Part shown: positions 1-10,252 of the stretch, piece after piece
Layout of the letters: the number at the start of each line of letters is the position of its first letter
Position numbering within the stretch: position 1 is the first letter of the stretch
Source of the DNA: Flavobacterium anhuiense
Lineage (GTDB): Bacteria; Bacteroidota; Bacteroidia; Flavobacteriales; Flavobacteriaceae
DNA length: 64,000 bases
Direction of reading: 5' to 3'
Assembly: GCF_004151235.1 (NCBI RefSeq)
Contig: NZ_JUIV01000015.1
Span: forward strand, 62,001-126,000
Made by a program: the position numbers and the translations under genes
Notes under the pieces: model-generated
What the model saw: the letters and a program-made list of their open reading frames with translations, nothing else
Databases searched by the model: none
Told to the model about the DNA's origin: nothing

Positions 1-1701
1 TATAATGTGCGCAACGAAAAGAGATTCACAAAACCTTGGGATGCTTATTCTTATGACAAAACGAACGATAGTTATAACAACGTAAAAAACAGCACTAGCA
101 TAACAAGTGTAATGCAAGATGAGAGAATTGCAAATCAAAATACGTATTTCGCAAAATTAGCGTACGATCGTAAATTCAACAAACACTCGGTAAATGCATT
201 TGTAGGATACGAGCAAACTACAATGGACAAAACCCAAACATATGCTTACAGAAGAGATTTACTAAGCGATCAATTGGATCAGATTTTTACCGGAAGCACT
301 AAAGGGCAAAACGCTACTGGCGGCGCTTATCAGGACGGACGCGAAAGTTTCCTTGGAAGAGTGGCTTACAATTTTGATGATAAATATTTTGCCGAAGTTT
401 CTGCACGTTATAACGGATCATTCAATTTCCCTTCTTCAACACGTTGGGGTATGTTTCCTGCTATAAGCGCAGGTTGGAAAATCTCTGAAGAGCCTTTCTT
501 TAAAAACAATATTAAAGGATTTGATTTACTAAAAATAAGAGCTTCTTGGGGAAGAATGGGTAATGACGATTTGAGAGAAACTATTAATGGTGTAGAATAT
601 CTTAACCAATATCTTTTCTTGACAAGATATCAGTTAACAACAGATCAGCAGTTGTACAGCTATTTTGGATCAGATTATACATTAAACAACAGTATTTATC
701 TTTCTTCTACTCCAAACCCAAATATTACTTGGGAAATTCAAGATTCTAAAAACATCGGTTTTGATTTCGGATTCTTTAAAAATAAATTAACAGCAACTTT
801 TGACTATTTCAGCAATAAAAGATCTGACATTCTTGCAGCGAGAAATGCTTCTGTGCCTTTGTACACAGGATTATCACTTCCAAAAGAAAATATTGGAAAA
901 ACGGTAAACAGAGGTACTGATTGGTCTATTAACTACGCAGACAATATCAATAGTTTTAAATATAGTGTTGGTTTTAATTTTACTTATGCACAAAGTGAAG
1001 TATTATTCCGCGATGAAGCGGCAAATATTCCATCTTGGCAAAAATCAACTGGAAGAGCTATTGATTCTTGGATGGTATATCAAACAAACGGAATTTACCG
1101 TACTCAAGCAGAAGTTGACAATTCTCCTCATTTTGAAGGAGCAAAACCGGGTGATTTATGGGTAAAAGATATTGATGGTGATGGAAGCATCACTTCTAAT
1201 GATAAAGTGAGAATTCCTGAATCGGCAACGCCAAAAATTGCTTACGGTATTCCAATCAGAGCTGAATACAAAGGTTTTTCTGTAGATATGCTTTGGACAG
1301 GTCAGGCAAAAGCGAGACAAATGATTCTTCCGCAAGCTCAGGGAGCTATTGTGGCACCACCAAGATGGTTATACGAAGACCGATATACTGCTGATAATCC
1401 AAATTCTAAATACCCTGTTGCCTTCAATGATTCTGATCCAAGAAACAATATTCCAGCTGACTTCTGGTTAAGAGACGCTTCATTCTTCAGATTAAAATCT
1501 TTGGAGATTTCCTATACATTACCAGAAAAAGTCTTGTCTAGATTCGGAATATTAAATACGAGATTTTATGCGGGAGGAACCAATTTGTTTTCTATCGATC
1601 ATATGAAACAGTACAATTTAGATCCTGAGACCAATAATACGACAGGAGTAAATTATCCGCAAACTCGTATTTACAGAATCGGTGTAAGCATTGAATTATA
1701 A
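1..1701 (+). CDS. SusC-like TonB-dependent outer-membrane receptor, C-terminal part (5' end outside window)
   Basis: This is the C-terminal part of a SusC/RagA-type outer-membrane porin that imports oligosaccharides with its SusD partner, powered by TonB. The reading frame is open at base 1, so the gene begins upstream and the GTG at base 7 is not a real start. About 566 residues are visible. They consist of alternating beta strands typical of the barrel, including a stretch ending GMFPAISAGWKISEEPFF, a late GDLWVKDIDGDG segment and a C-terminal FRLKSLEISYTLP block. All three are characteristic of SusC proteins in Bacteroidota. A SusD gene follows 20 bases downstream. The N-terminal carboxypeptidase-like domain and plug are outside the window. 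The substrate cannot be read from this part. Confidence 0.93.
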   Translation, partial: YNVRNEKRFTKPWDAYSYDKTNDSYNNVKNSTSITSVMQDERIANQNTYFAKLAYDRKFNKHSVNAFVGYEQTTMDKTQTYAYRRDLLSDQLDQIFTGSTKGQNATGGAYQDGRESFLGRVAYNFDDKYFAEVSARYNGSFNFPSSTRWGMFPAISAGWKISEEPFFKNNIKGFDLLKIRASWGRMGNDDLRETINGVEYLNQYLFLTRYQLTTDQQLYSYFGSDYTLNNSIYLSSTPNPNITWEIQDSKNIGFDFGFFKNKLTATFDYFSNKRSDILAARNASVPLYTGLSLPKENIGKTVNRGTDWSINYADNINSFKYSVGFNFTYAQSEVLFRDEAANIPSWQKSTGRAIDSWMVYQTNGIYRTQAEVDNSPHFEGAKPGDLWVKDIDGDGSITSNDKVRIPESATPKIAYGIPIRAEYKGFSVDMLWTGQAKARQMILPQAQGAIVAPPRWLYEDRYTADNPNSKYPVAFNDSDPRNNIPADFWLRDASFFRLKSLEISYTLPEKVLSRFGILNTRFYAGGTNLFSIDHMKQYNLDPETNNTTGVNYPQTRIYRIGVSIEL

Positions 1702-1721
1702 CAAGGTAAAAAGATCAAGAC

Positions 1722-3422
1722 ATGAAAAATTATAAAATCAATAAACTAATAAATATAAAAAAGAAGGCTCTTATTGCGGCTGCTTTTTTTATCACAGTTG
1801 CCACTGTAACATCTTGTACTGAAGACCCTTTAGATAAAGCGCCTTTGGATTCTTATACAGATGAAAATGTGTGGAATGACTTAAAACTTACCGAAGCTTT
1901 TGCTAATAATCTCTATAGCGTTTTACCAAGTACGCAACACAACTGGAACGACAGAACCAACCGCAGCTGGATTTTATCTACTGCTTGCGATGAAGCATTC
2001 AATAATTTTAACGATTATGATGTATGGAATTTAAATTCTGGAGCCCTTACTCCAGATAACGCAGGAGATTTCAATACATGGAAACCTACTTATGCGACCA
2101 TTCAAAACTGCAACATCTTTTTGTCCCGAATTGATAACGTGCCAGGAGACGAAGCTTGGAGAAATAGATTAAAAGGTGAAGTGCTTTTCTTAAGAGCTTA
2201 TGCGTATTTCAAATTAATTAGTGATTACGGAGGAGTTCCTCTTGTTACTACACCTTTTGACTTAAACAGTAATTTTAAAGTAGATCGCAGCACTTATGAC
2301 CAATGTGTCGATTTTATTGTCACAGAATTGGACAAAGCTGCTGAATTGCTTCCTTTAATTGCTAAAGATTTAGGAAGAGTAACAAAGGGCGCAGCTTTAG
2401 CTATAAAATCAAGAACATTACTTTATGCCGCAAGTCCGCAATGGAATCCTTCTAATGATTTAACAAAATGGAAAAAAGCATCAGACGCTGCAAAAGCAGT
2501 TATGGATTTAAACATGTATTCTCTTTACGATAAAAAGTACGAAGATCTATTTACGACAAACAATTCAGAAATTATCTTCTGCCGTTTATCTAGTAAAGAT
2601 CCGCAATGGAGTGCTTTTAATGGTGTAGAAATGTTTAATTCGCCAAGTGGTTTTCACGGATGGGCTAATTTTGCACCAAGCCAAAGTCATATCGATGCTT
2701 ACGGAACAGCTGACGGAAAAGACATTACAGATCCAACATCTGGTTATGATCCTCAAAAACCTTATGTAAACAGAGATCCTCGTTTTTACAAAAACATTGT
2801 TTATGACGGACGTGCTTACGGAAAACCTGAATTCTTTCAAGATCGTTACGATGCAGGAAGTTCAAATAAAGCCGAATTTTACGAAGGCGGTTTAGATTCT
2901 CCACAAGGTTGGGATACTTGGAATGCCAGTAAAACTCGTTATACTTTCCGTAAATATTGCGATACAACGTACAATTACAATAATGAAACGCAAACTAATA
3001 AAGCTTGGATTATATCTCGTTTAGGAGAAATTTATCTAAACTATGCCGAAGCACAATTTAAATTAGGAAATGAAGGGACTGCCATTCAATATCTTAACTT
3101 GATCAGACAGCGTGCAGGAATTACAAATCCGTTAGCAGGTTTGACTGGAACAGCTTTAGAGAATAAAATCCGTAACGAAAGACAAGTGGAATTATGTCTT
3201 GAAGGATTCCGTTACTATGATGTTCGCCGTTGGAAAATAGCCGAAGAAACTGAAAACAAACCTCTTATGGGAGTAATCATTACCAAAAACAATGACGGTT
3301 CTAAAACCTATACCTACGCTAAAGTTCAGGAAAGGATTTTCAAACCACAGCATTATTTGCTCCCAATTCCGAGAGATGAAATTAACAGAACAGGTTTACC
3401 CCAAAACCCTGGTTATAATTAA
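1722..3422 (+). CDS. SusD/RagB-family glycan-binding lipoprotein
   Basis: This is a surface lipoprotein that binds glycan and caps the SusC channel. The first 32 residues form a signal peptide ending in a lipobox (VTSC), so Cys32 should be lipidated. The N-terminal region (LFLRAYAYFKLISDYGGVPLV) is the conserved TPR-like SusD segment. The C-terminal region carries the family hallmark ERQVELCLEGFRYYDVRRWK and ends with LLPIPRDEINRTGLPQNPGYN. The 566-residue length is normal. The gene lies 20 bases after the SusC gene and is followed by a strong hairpin terminator, so the SusCD pair probably forms a transcript end. The glycan is unknown. Confidence 0.95.
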   Translation: MKNYKINKLINIKKKALIAAAFFITVATVTSCTEDPLDKAPLDSYTDENVWNDLKLTEAFANNLYSVLPSTQHNWNDRTNRSWILSTACDEAFNNFNDYDVWNLNSGALTPDNAGDFNTWKPTYATIQNCNIFLSRIDNVPGDEAWRNRLKGEVLFLRAYAYFKLISDYGGVPLVTTPFDLNSNFKVDRSTYDQCVDFIVTELDKAAELLPLIAKDLGRVTKGAALAIKSRTLLYAASPQWNPSNDLTKWKKASDAAKAVMDLNMYSLYDKKYEDLFTTNNSEIIFCRLSSKDPQWSAFNGVEMFNSPSGFHGWANFAPSQSHIDAYGTADGKDITDPTSGYDPQKPYVNRDPRFYKNIVYDGRAYGKPEFFQDRYDAGSSNKAEFYEGGLDSPQGWDTWNASKTRYTFRKYCDTTYNYNNETQTNKAWIISRLGEIYLNYAEAQFKLGNEGTAIQYLNLIRQRAGITNPLAGLTGTALENKIRNERQVELCLEGFRYYDVRRWKIAEETENKPLMGVIITKNNDGSKTYTYAKVQERIFKPQHYLLPIPRDEINRTGLPQNPGYN

Positions 3423-3435
3423 ACTATAACCGATT

Positions 3436-3470
3436 AAGCAAACCCATCTAGAGGGATGGGTTTGCTTTTA
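3436..3470 (+). terminator. Intrinsic terminator after SusCD
   Basis: A 13-bp perfect stem (AAGCAAACCCATC with its complement) and a 6-base loop are followed by a T-containing tract, starting 13 bases after the SusD stop codon. Confidence 0.75.
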
Positions 3471-3509
3471 AAATTTCTTTAGAAATCAATCCAAATTGAA
3501 AATAGCGTT

Positions 3510-4946
3510 ATGAAAAATCATTTTATTGTTTGTGTGGCAAATTGCTGTTTCTTTTTGAATTCATTCAGTCAGGAAACAATTACTTTCAGATCTACAGATC
3601 CTGCACTGCAGCTGGCATTTGAACGTGCCAAAAGTATGGCTTTAAGTTATAAAGGAGATTCGAATGATCCTGTTGGACCATGGTACGAAGCAGCTCTTCC
3701 TTCTCGATCTGCATTTTGCATGCGCGATGTATCGCATCAAAGCATTGGCGCAGAAATCCTAGGTTTGGGTAAGGAAAACAAAAACATGCTTTCGCTTTTT
3801 GCTAAAAACATTTCAGAAAGCAAAGATTGGTGCTCTTATTGGGAAATCAATAAATACGGAAAACCTGCTCCAGAAGATTACAGAAATGACAAAGAATTCT
3901 GGTATAATCTTAACAGTAATTTTGATGTCATATTTGCCTGCTGGAGATTGTATTTGTGGACAGGCGATGAAGATTATATCAAAAATCCTGAGTTTGAAAA
4001 TTTCTTCGAAAAATCTTCAACAGCTTATATTGAGCGCTGGATTTTAGAAGCCGATTCACTATTAACCAGACCAGAATTTGTAAACACTCCTACTCCGTTC
4101 AATAGTAAAGACGATTTTCATAAATGTAGAGGATTAGCATCTTATTCCGAAGGCATTCCGGGTTTAAAAATGGGAGTCGATCTTGTAGCAGCCATTTACA
4201 GAGGATTACTTACCTACTCTTCTATTTTAAAAGAAAAAGGAGAATTTGAAAAAGCAGCTTTATTTGAAAAAAAAGCAGCAAAATACCAAGAGCAGATCGA
4301 ACAAATCTGGTGGGATAAAAATGCATCGGCCTACAATGTAATTTATACCGCTGACGGCAAATTCAGCAAAGATTTTGGTGAACTATTTTTATTATGGTTT
4401 GATGCCTTGACAGATGCAAACAGAATAGAAAAAACGATTAAACATATTCTTTCAGAAAAAAGCAATGTCGAAAATGCCTCTTATCTTCCATTCCTGTTAT
4501 ATAAATATGGCTACGAAGACAAAGCATACGAATACATTTTACATTTAACCGACCCTGAAACCAAAAGAAGAGAATATCCAGAAGTTTCATTCGGCGTAAT
4601 TGAAGGCATCATTCACGGCTGTATGGGAATAGAGCCAGATGCATCGAAAAAAACAATAACAACAACACATCGAGGAAAAAAAGAGAGCATTTCTGAGGTC
4701 GACAATTTACCCGTATTACAGACAACATTAGCTGTAAAACACGAAAAACAAACAACAACAACACTACACAACAAAGGCGAAAAATTTATAGAATGGAAAG
4801 CTATGTTTACTGGAAATTATAATTCTATTTTTATAAATGATAAAAAAGCTGCCGTAAATCATGAAAAGGACAACAAGGGAAATCTCTACACTGTTATTAC
4901 AATTCGTGTGAATCCTGGCCAGAAAATAACGGCAGCCTGTCGCTAA
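3510..4946 (+). CDS. Secreted six-hairpin glycosidase-like protein
   Basis: This is a probable periplasmic or exported glycoside hydrolase with an (alpha/alpha)6 barrel. The first ~21 residues form a signal peptide cleaved before Gln (NSFS-Q). The body has aromatic and acidic helices (SRSAFCMRDVSHQSIGAEILGLG, DWCSYWEINKYG, FDVIFACWRLYLWTGDEDYI) resembling the six-hairpin glycosidase superfamily. The last ~80 residues look like a small beta domain. I cannot assign a GH family or a catalytic pair with confidence. The gene follows the SusCD terminator by 40 bases and precedes another six-hairpin enzyme, consistent with a polysaccharide-utilization locus. Another (alpha/alpha)6 activity, such as unsaturated glycuronyl hydrolase, cannot be excluded. 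Confidence 0.75.
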   Translation: MKNHFIVCVANCCFFLNSFSQETITFRSTDPALQLAFERAKSMALSYKGDSNDPVGPWYEAALPSRSAFCMRDVSHQSIGAEILGLGKENKNMLSLFAKNISESKDWCSYWEINKYGKPAPEDYRNDKEFWYNLNSNFDVIFACWRLYLWTGDEDYIKNPEFENFFEKSSTAYIERWILEADSLLTRPEFVNTPTPFNSKDDFHKCRGLASYSEGIPGLKMGVDLVAAIYRGLLTYSSILKEKGEFEKAALFEKKAAKYQEQIEQIWWDKNASAYNVIYTADGKFSKDFGELFLLWFDALTDANRIEKTIKHILSEKSNVENASYLPFLLYKYGYEDKAYEYILHLTDPETKRREYPEVSFGVIEGIIHGCMGIEPDASKKTITTTHRGKKESISEVDNLPVLQTTLAVKHEKQTTTTLHNKGEKFIEWKAMFTGNYNSIFINDKKAAVNHEKDNKGNLYTVITIRVNPGQKITAACR

Positions 4947-5001
4947 AACAACTCGTCCAATGTACTACTAATACAAAGGATACAATTTAAAAATAAACGC
5001 T

Positions 5002-7011
5002 ATGAAGATATCTTCTAGAAAAAAACTTAAATCTATTTTATTTGTCCTTATTGCTTTATGCTTTATTACAAATACTGCATTTTCGCAAAACGACCAACGT
5101 TGGCAAATTAATACCGACGGTTCGATTTCTTGGCAAATAAACAATACAATTCCGCATGATGATCATATCGAAATGAGCGGTAAAAGAATCTCGTGCGTTC
5201 TGAGATATGGCGTTTCGGCAGATGGTTCTTTTCATGCAACCCGCAGCTTGGTTTGGCCAATGCTAAGAACCATTCCGAATAATACTCATGCGAGCTTAAC
5301 ACGTCAGTTTGCGCAGGATGCTTTTGATCTTGTTACTGTAAATTACAAACCAATTCCAGCAGAAAAAACAGTTTCATTAACGTTAAACGGAACCTTATTC
5401 GTCAAAAGCAAAACAGACAAACTTGAACTTACCAGACAGTTTTTTCCTTCTACAGCTTTGGCGGTTTATAACGAAATTTATACCATTAAAAACAGCTCTG
5501 ATAAAAACTGCACTGTAGAAATTCCAAAATCGAATGCGGTTTATACCACAGATCCTGCAAAAGGAACTGAAGGCAGTTATGCAATACATGCAGATCTTAT
5601 TAATAATGGAAGTTTTAATCTGAAACCAAATGAATCGGTTAGCTTTTCTGTTGTCTATTCAGGCGTAAAAGCAAACGAAACCGTTCCTGCTGTAAATGCT
5701 GAAGAAGAAAAAAACAAACGTTTAGAATTGATTAGCGAAATATGGAGTAAATTAATTTTGGAAACTCCCGATCAAGTTTTGAATACCGAATTTGCTTTCG
5801 CGAAAATCAGAGCGGCCGAAAGTATTTTTGAAACCAAAGGCGGACCAATGCACGGTCCGGGCGGAGAATCGTATTATGCCGCTATATGGGCAAATGATCA
5901 AGCAGAATATATCGGTCCATTTTTCCCATATTTAGGATACAAATATGGAAATGAAGCTTCCTTAAATGCCTATCTTCAATTTGCCAAATTCATGAATAAA
6001 GATTACAAACCTATTCCGAGTTCAATTGTGGCAGAAGGAACAGATATTTGGGCTGGCGCAGGAGATCGCGGAGATGGCGCTATGATTGCTTACGGAGCTG
6101 CTCGCTACGCGCTTTCGAGAGGAAATGCTGATGAAGCAAAACAATTATGGCCATTAATTGAATGGTGTTTAGAATATTGCCACAGAAAAATAAATGCTGA
6201 CGGCGTAGTCGCTTCAGATTCTGATGAATTGGAAGGACGTCTTCCTGCAGGAAAAGCCAATCTTAATACTTCTTCTCTGTATTATGATGCATTAAATTCC
6301 GCCATTTATCTAGGTAAAGTTTTAGGGAAAAACGAAACGCAGCTGAAAGCATATAAAGCGGAAGCTGAAAAATTAAGAACTGCTATAGAAAAGTATTTTG
6401 GCGCTAAAGTAGAAGGTTTTGAAACCTATAAATATTATAAAGAAAATGATGTTTTAAGAGCTTGGATTTGCACCCCGCTTACCATGGGAATTTATGATAG
6501 AAAAGACGGAACTATAGATGCCTTATTTTCTTCTAGATTATGGACTAAAGATGGTTTAGCAAGTGTTGCCGGAGATAAAATATTCTGGGATCGTTCTACA
6601 TTGTATGCTTTAAGAGGCGTACTTGCTGCTGGCGAAACAGACAAAGCGCTGGATTTCTTGCATTATTATTCTAACCGACGTTTATTGGGAGATCACGTGC
6701 CATATCCTGTAGAAGCATATCCAGAAGGCGATCAGCGTCATCTTTCGGCTGAAAGCGGTTTGTATTGCCGAATTTTTACAGAAGGATTATTTGGTATTCG
6801 CCCGACAGGTTTACACAGTTTCGATTTTACGCCAAGACTTCCTAAATCTTGGTCTACTATGAAACTAAAGCATATTCATGCATTTGAACGTGATTTTGAT
6901 ATTACAGTTGAAAGAGCCGGCAAAAATCTAAAGTTAAAAATAAATGATGGAAAAAAGCTAGCTATCAGTAAAGTTATTAAAGATGGCAACGCAATAAATA
7001 TTAAGTTATAA
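5002..7011 (+). CDS. Secreted six-hairpin glycosidase (glucosidase-like)
   Basis: This is a secreted 669-residue glycosidase-like protein with a signal peptide (~1-29, cleaved near NTAFS-Q). Residues ~30-240 form a beta-rich N-terminal domain (QINTDGSISWQINN, then strand-rich sequence). Residues ~255-600 form an (alpha/alpha)6 barrel (GPGGESYYAAIWANDQAEYIGPFFPYLG, GTDIWAGAGDRGDGAMIAYGAARYAL, DRSTLYALRGVLAAG). A short C-terminal beta domain follows. This layout is shared by several six-hairpin families (GH63, GH65, GH78, GH95, GH116-like), and I do not recognise which applies. Acidic candidates lie around WANDQAEY and AGDRGDG. It is the last gene before a bidirectional terminator. Confidence 0.78.
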   Translation: MKISSRKKLKSILFVLIALCFITNTAFSQNDQRWQINTDGSISWQINNTIPHDDHIEMSGKRISCVLRYGVSADGSFHATRSLVWPMLRTIPNNTHASLTRQFAQDAFDLVTVNYKPIPAEKTVSLTLNGTLFVKSKTDKLELTRQFFPSTALAVYNEIYTIKNSSDKNCTVEIPKSNAVYTTDPAKGTEGSYAIHADLINNGSFNLKPNESVSFSVVYSGVKANETVPAVNAEEEKNKRLELISEIWSKLILETPDQVLNTEFAFAKIRAAESIFETKGGPMHGPGGESYYAAIWANDQAEYIGPFFPYLGYKYGNEASLNAYLQFAKFMNKDYKPIPSSIVAEGTDIWAGAGDRGDGAMIAYGAARYALSRGNADEAKQLWPLIEWCLEYCHRKINADGVVASDSDELEGRLPAGKANLNTSSLYYDALNSAIYLGKVLGKNETQLKAYKAEAEKLRTAIEKYFGAKVEGFETYKYYKENDVLRAWICTPLTMGIYDRKDGTIDALFSSRLWTKDGLASVAGDKIFWDRSTLYALRGVLAAGETDKALDFLHYYSNRRLLGDHVPYPVEAYPEGDQRHLSAESGLYCRIFTEGLFGIRPTGLHSFDFTPRLPKSWSTMKLKHIHAFERDFDITVERAGKNLKLKINDGKKLAISKVIKDGNAINIKL

Positions 7012-7036
7012 TTTTTTTTTTGAATTATTGTTTTTG

Positions 7037-7073
7037 AAACAAACCTCCAAGATATTTTGGAGGTTTGTTTTTT
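7037..7073. terminator. Bidirectional intrinsic terminator
   Basis: A 12-bp perfect stem (AAACAAACCTCC and its complement) with a 10-base loop is T-rich on the plus side, with an A-rich and T-rich flank suiting the minus side. It sits between two convergent genes and overlaps the last bases of the minus-strand gene. Confidence 0.8.
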
Positions 7074-10021
7074 TATTTCAAAGCCTTAAACAATATTTCT
7101 ACCGGATGCAATGCTTTTCTTCCTGTTCCATCAGCAATTTGATGTCTACAACTCGTTCCTGATGCAGAAATTAAAGTAACTGTTTCTTCTTTTCTAATTG
7201 TTGGAAATAATACCAATTCTCCAATTTTCATTGAAATATCATAATGTTCTTTTTCATAACCAAAAGAACCAGCCATGCCGCAACAGCCGCTTGGAATATT
7301 TAAAACAGTATAATTCTTAGGAAGAGAAAGTATCTTTTTCAGCGGAACCAAAGAAGACAAACTTTTCTGAAAACAATGTCCATGCATGCGAACTCTTTCT
7401 GTCTGTTCTGTAAAACTATCCGATATAATACGTCCAGTTTCTAATTCTTGAGCTAGAAATTCTTCTATCAAGAAAGTTCTTTTCGCTGCTGCTTTCGCTT
7501 TTTCTTTTAAATCTCCACGGCACAAATCAGGATATTCATCACGAAAAGAAAGTATCGCCGAAGGTTCAATTCCGATCAAAAAACCATCATTTGGAATCGC
7601 TTTTTCAAAATCTTTGATATTCTGTTCTGCAATTTCACGTGCTTCTTTCAACATTCCTTTCGAGAGATAGGTTCTCCCGCTTATTCCTATTTCAGGAACC
7701 AAAACTTTATACCCTAATCGATTCAAAAGTTTTACGGCCGTCTGCCCTATTTCTACGTCATAATAATTCAGGAATTCGTCATTATATAAATACACATTTC
7801 CATTAAAAAAACTACCTATCTGTTTATAGTTTTTTATCCATTTGACAAACGTAATTTTATGCATCAAAGGCAATTGTCTTTCTATAGTAAAACCGGTACT
7901 TTTTTTAATCCAATTTCCGAGAATTCCTTTGGTAGAAAAATTATACATCCACGGAACTGAAGCAAACAACTGATTTATTTTTGGCGTATTTCCAATAAGT
8001 TTCGATCTAAACTTAACACCGTTTTTATCATGATATTGCTGCAAAGTTTCAGCTTTCAATTTTGCCATATCTACGTTTGAAGGGCATTCAGACTTACATC
8101 CTTTACAGCTGAGGCATAAATCTAAAACATCCAGCAGATTTTCATCATCAAACCTATTAGGTTTTACTGAGTTTGTAATGGTCTCTCTCAGCATATTAGC
8201 ACGCGCTCGAGTTGTATATTTTTCATCTCGGGTAGCCATATAACTTGGACACATTGTGCCGCCACTTTTCTCTGTTTTTCTGCAATCTCCAGATCCGTTG
8301 CACATTTCCGCGGCACGAAGTATTCCGTTGTGTTCCGAAAAATCAAAATAAGTTTCAGGCATGGGTGTATCTTGTCCGGCTGTATATCGCAGACTTGTAT
8401 CCATTGGAGGCGTATTCACGATTTTCCCCGGATTAAAAACATCCCACGGATCCCAAACCTTTTTTATTTGAACAAATAATTGATAAATTTCATCTCCCAA
8501 CATTAACGGAATAAATTCGCCTCGAAGTCTTCCGTCTCCATGTTCTCCGCTCAATGAACCTTTATATTTCTTTACCAAATGTGCTATATCGGTTGCAATA
8601 GTTCTAAAAAGTATAGTTCCTTCTTCGGTTTTTAAATCTATAATCGGACGCAAATGCAATTCTCCAGTTGCTGCGTGCGCGTAATGCACACAGTTTAGAT
8701 TTCTCTTTTTTAGAATAGCATTAAAATCTTCAATAAAATCTGGCAGATCATTTACATCAACTGCTGTATCTTCAATTACTGCAACAGCTTTGGCATCACC
8801 GGGAATATTAGATAATAAGCCCAATCCTGCTTTTCTTAATGCCCAAACTTTATTGGTATCTTCACCGTAAACAATGGGGAAATGATATCCCAGATTTTTA
8901 GAACGCATCAAAGCTTCCATCTCTTTGGCAACGCCGTCTATTTCTTCTTGCGAATCTCTTAAAAATTCAACCGCTAAAATAGCTTGAGGATCACCTTTCA
9001 CAAAAAAACGATTCTTGCTTTGTTCGATATTTTCTTTGGTGCATTCCAGAATATAATGGTCAATCAGCTCCACGCTATCTGGATTAAATTTCAGCGCTTC
9101 AATATTAGCTTTTAAAGATTCATGAATGCTTTCAAAATGAACACAAACCAAAGCTGAATAAGGTTTTAAGGTATCAACCAGATTCAGTTTTATGGCTGTA
9201 GAAAAAAACAGTGTTCCTTCAGATCCAGCAATTAGTTTACAAAAATTAAACTTTTCATCAGAACCATTAAACGGACTGCTGTCTGCCAATAAATCTAAAG
9301 CATATCCTGTATTTCTTCTCGGAATTGATTTCTTAGGAAAATTAGCTTCAAATAAATTTCGATTATTTTCAGATGATAATATTTCTTTGGCTTGAACATA
9401 AATGGCTTGCTCCAGCGGACTCACCACATTAATTCCGTTGCATTTATCTTCAAATTCTTTATTGGTCAAAGAGCCAAAGACAACCTCATTTCCATCTGCC
9501 AAAAAACCTTTTATTTCAAGTACGTGCTCTCGAGTTGATCCATACACAACAGATCGAGCTCCGCAAGCATTATTTCCCACCATTCCACCAATCATACAGC
9601 GATTACTGGTGGAAGTTTCTGGTCCAAAAAAAAGTTTATACGGTTTTAAATGCAAATTCAGTTCATCACGAATAACGCCAGGTTCTACCCAAACGGACTT
9701 TTCTTCCTGATTTACCGAAATAATTTTGGTGAATTCTTGTGAAATATCCACAACAATTCCGTTTCCAACCACTTGTCCAGCCAGCGAAGTTCCAGCTGCA
9801 CGAGGAATGACACTGCTCTTGTTTTCCTTTGCAAAAGCAATAATTTTCTGAATATCTTCTTTAGTTTTCGGAATGGCTACAGCCAAAGGCATTTCTTTGT
9901 ATGCGCTTGCATCTGTTGCGTACAGCAGACGCATGGTATGATCATAAAATAATTTGCCCTCTAATTTCTTTTCTAAACCTTCAAGTTTTGCAGAAATCTT
10001 TGGAAGGATATTATTATTCAT
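7073..10021 (-). CDS. FAD- and Fe-S-dependent D-2-hydroxyacid dehydrogenase, YdiJ / D-2-hydroxyglutarate dehydrogenase-like
   Basis: This is a long (982-residue) fused flavin/iron-sulfur oxidoreductase. Residues ~45-280 form a PCMH-type FAD domain (RAAGTSLAGQ, GMVGNNACGARSVVYGST). Residues ~280-545 form the FAD-oxidase C-terminal domain, including HAATGELHLRP and SGEHGDGR. Residues ~590-690 carry ferredoxin-like Cys clusters (CNGSGDCRK, CLSCKGCKSECP). The C-terminus has CCG-type motifs (HGHCFQK and PSGCCGMAGSFGYE). This architecture matches E. coli YdiJ and related D-2-hydroxyglutarate dehydrogenases, which oxidise D-2-hydroxyglutarate to 2-oxoglutarate and pass electrons to the respiratory chain. 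A D-lactate role is the main alternative. Its place downstream of an HglS-type gene, whose product would be D-2-hydroxyglutarate, favours the first reading. Confidence 0.85.
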   Translation of the reverse strand: MNNNILPKISAKLEGLEKKLEGKLFYDHTMRLLYATDASAYKEMPLAVAIPKTKEDIQKIIAFAKENKSSVIPRAAGTSLAGQVVGNGIVVDISQEFTKIISVNQEEKSVWVEPGVIRDELNLHLKPYKLFFGPETSTSNRCMIGGMVGNNACGARSVVYGSTREHVLEIKGFLADGNEVVFGSLTNKEFEDKCNGINVVSPLEQAIYVQAKEILSSENNRNLFEANFPKKSIPRRNTGYALDLLADSSPFNGSDEKFNFCKLIAGSEGTLFFSTAIKLNLVDTLKPYSALVCVHFESIHESLKANIEALKFNPDSVELIDHYILECTKENIEQSKNRFFVKGDPQAILAVEFLRDSQEEIDGVAKEMEALMRSKNLGYHFPIVYGEDTNKVWALRKAGLGLLSNIPGDAKAVAVIEDTAVDVNDLPDFIEDFNAILKKRNLNCVHYAHAATGELHLRPIIDLKTEEGTILFRTIATDIAHLVKKYKGSLSGEHGDGRLRGEFIPLMLGDEIYQLFVQIKKVWDPWDVFNPGKIVNTPPMDTSLRYTAGQDTPMPETYFDFSEHNGILRAAEMCNGSGDCRKTEKSGGTMCPSYMATRDEKYTTRARANMLRETITNSVKPNRFDDENLLDVLDLCLSCKGCKSECPSNVDMAKLKAETLQQYHDKNGVKFRSKLIGNTPKINQLFASVPWMYNFSTKGILGNWIKKSTGFTIERQLPLMHKITFVKWIKNYKQIGSFFNGNVYLYNDEFLNYYDVEIGQTAVKLLNRLGYKVLVPEIGISGRTYLSKGMLKEAREIAEQNIKDFEKAIPNDGFLIGIEPSAILSFRDEYPDLCRGDLKEKAKAAAKRTFLIEEFLAQELETGRIISDSFTEQTERVRMHGHCFQKSLSSLVPLKKILSLPKNYTVLNIPSGCCGMAGSFGYEKEHYDISMKIGELVLFPTIRKEETVTLISASGTSCRHQIADGTGRKALHPVEILFKALK

Positions 10022-10140
10022 TTTAGTATTTTATTATATCGGTGTCCTTTTATCCGAAAATGGATTAAAGTCAGTAATAATCTTTGTTTGGTGCTTTTTA
10101 TTATTTTGAAAATACAATTCAGAAACCCAATGAAGATTTT

Positions 10141-10242
10141 GTCATTTCAACCGAAGGGAGAAATCACACAAGAAACTCCTCAATCAAAATCACCTATCTT
10201 TGTCGAATCCCTCGTGTGATTTCTCCCTTCGGTTGAAATGAC
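10141..10242. repeat. Palindromic intergenic repeat, copy 1
   Basis: This is an inverted repeat of about 29-bp arms (GTCATTTCAACCGAAGGGAG...AAATCACAC and its complement) around an unrelated ~44-base centre. A second copy with the same outer arms lies at 45261-45360. It occupies the gap between two minus-strand genes. No transposase is linked. Confidence 0.85.
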
Positions 10243-10252
10243 AATATTGCGT

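Noticed and set aside
9402..9710. 102-codon plus-strand ORF inside the YdiJ-like gene
   Set aside because: It is antisense to a strongly conserved coding region and has no recognisable protein features.
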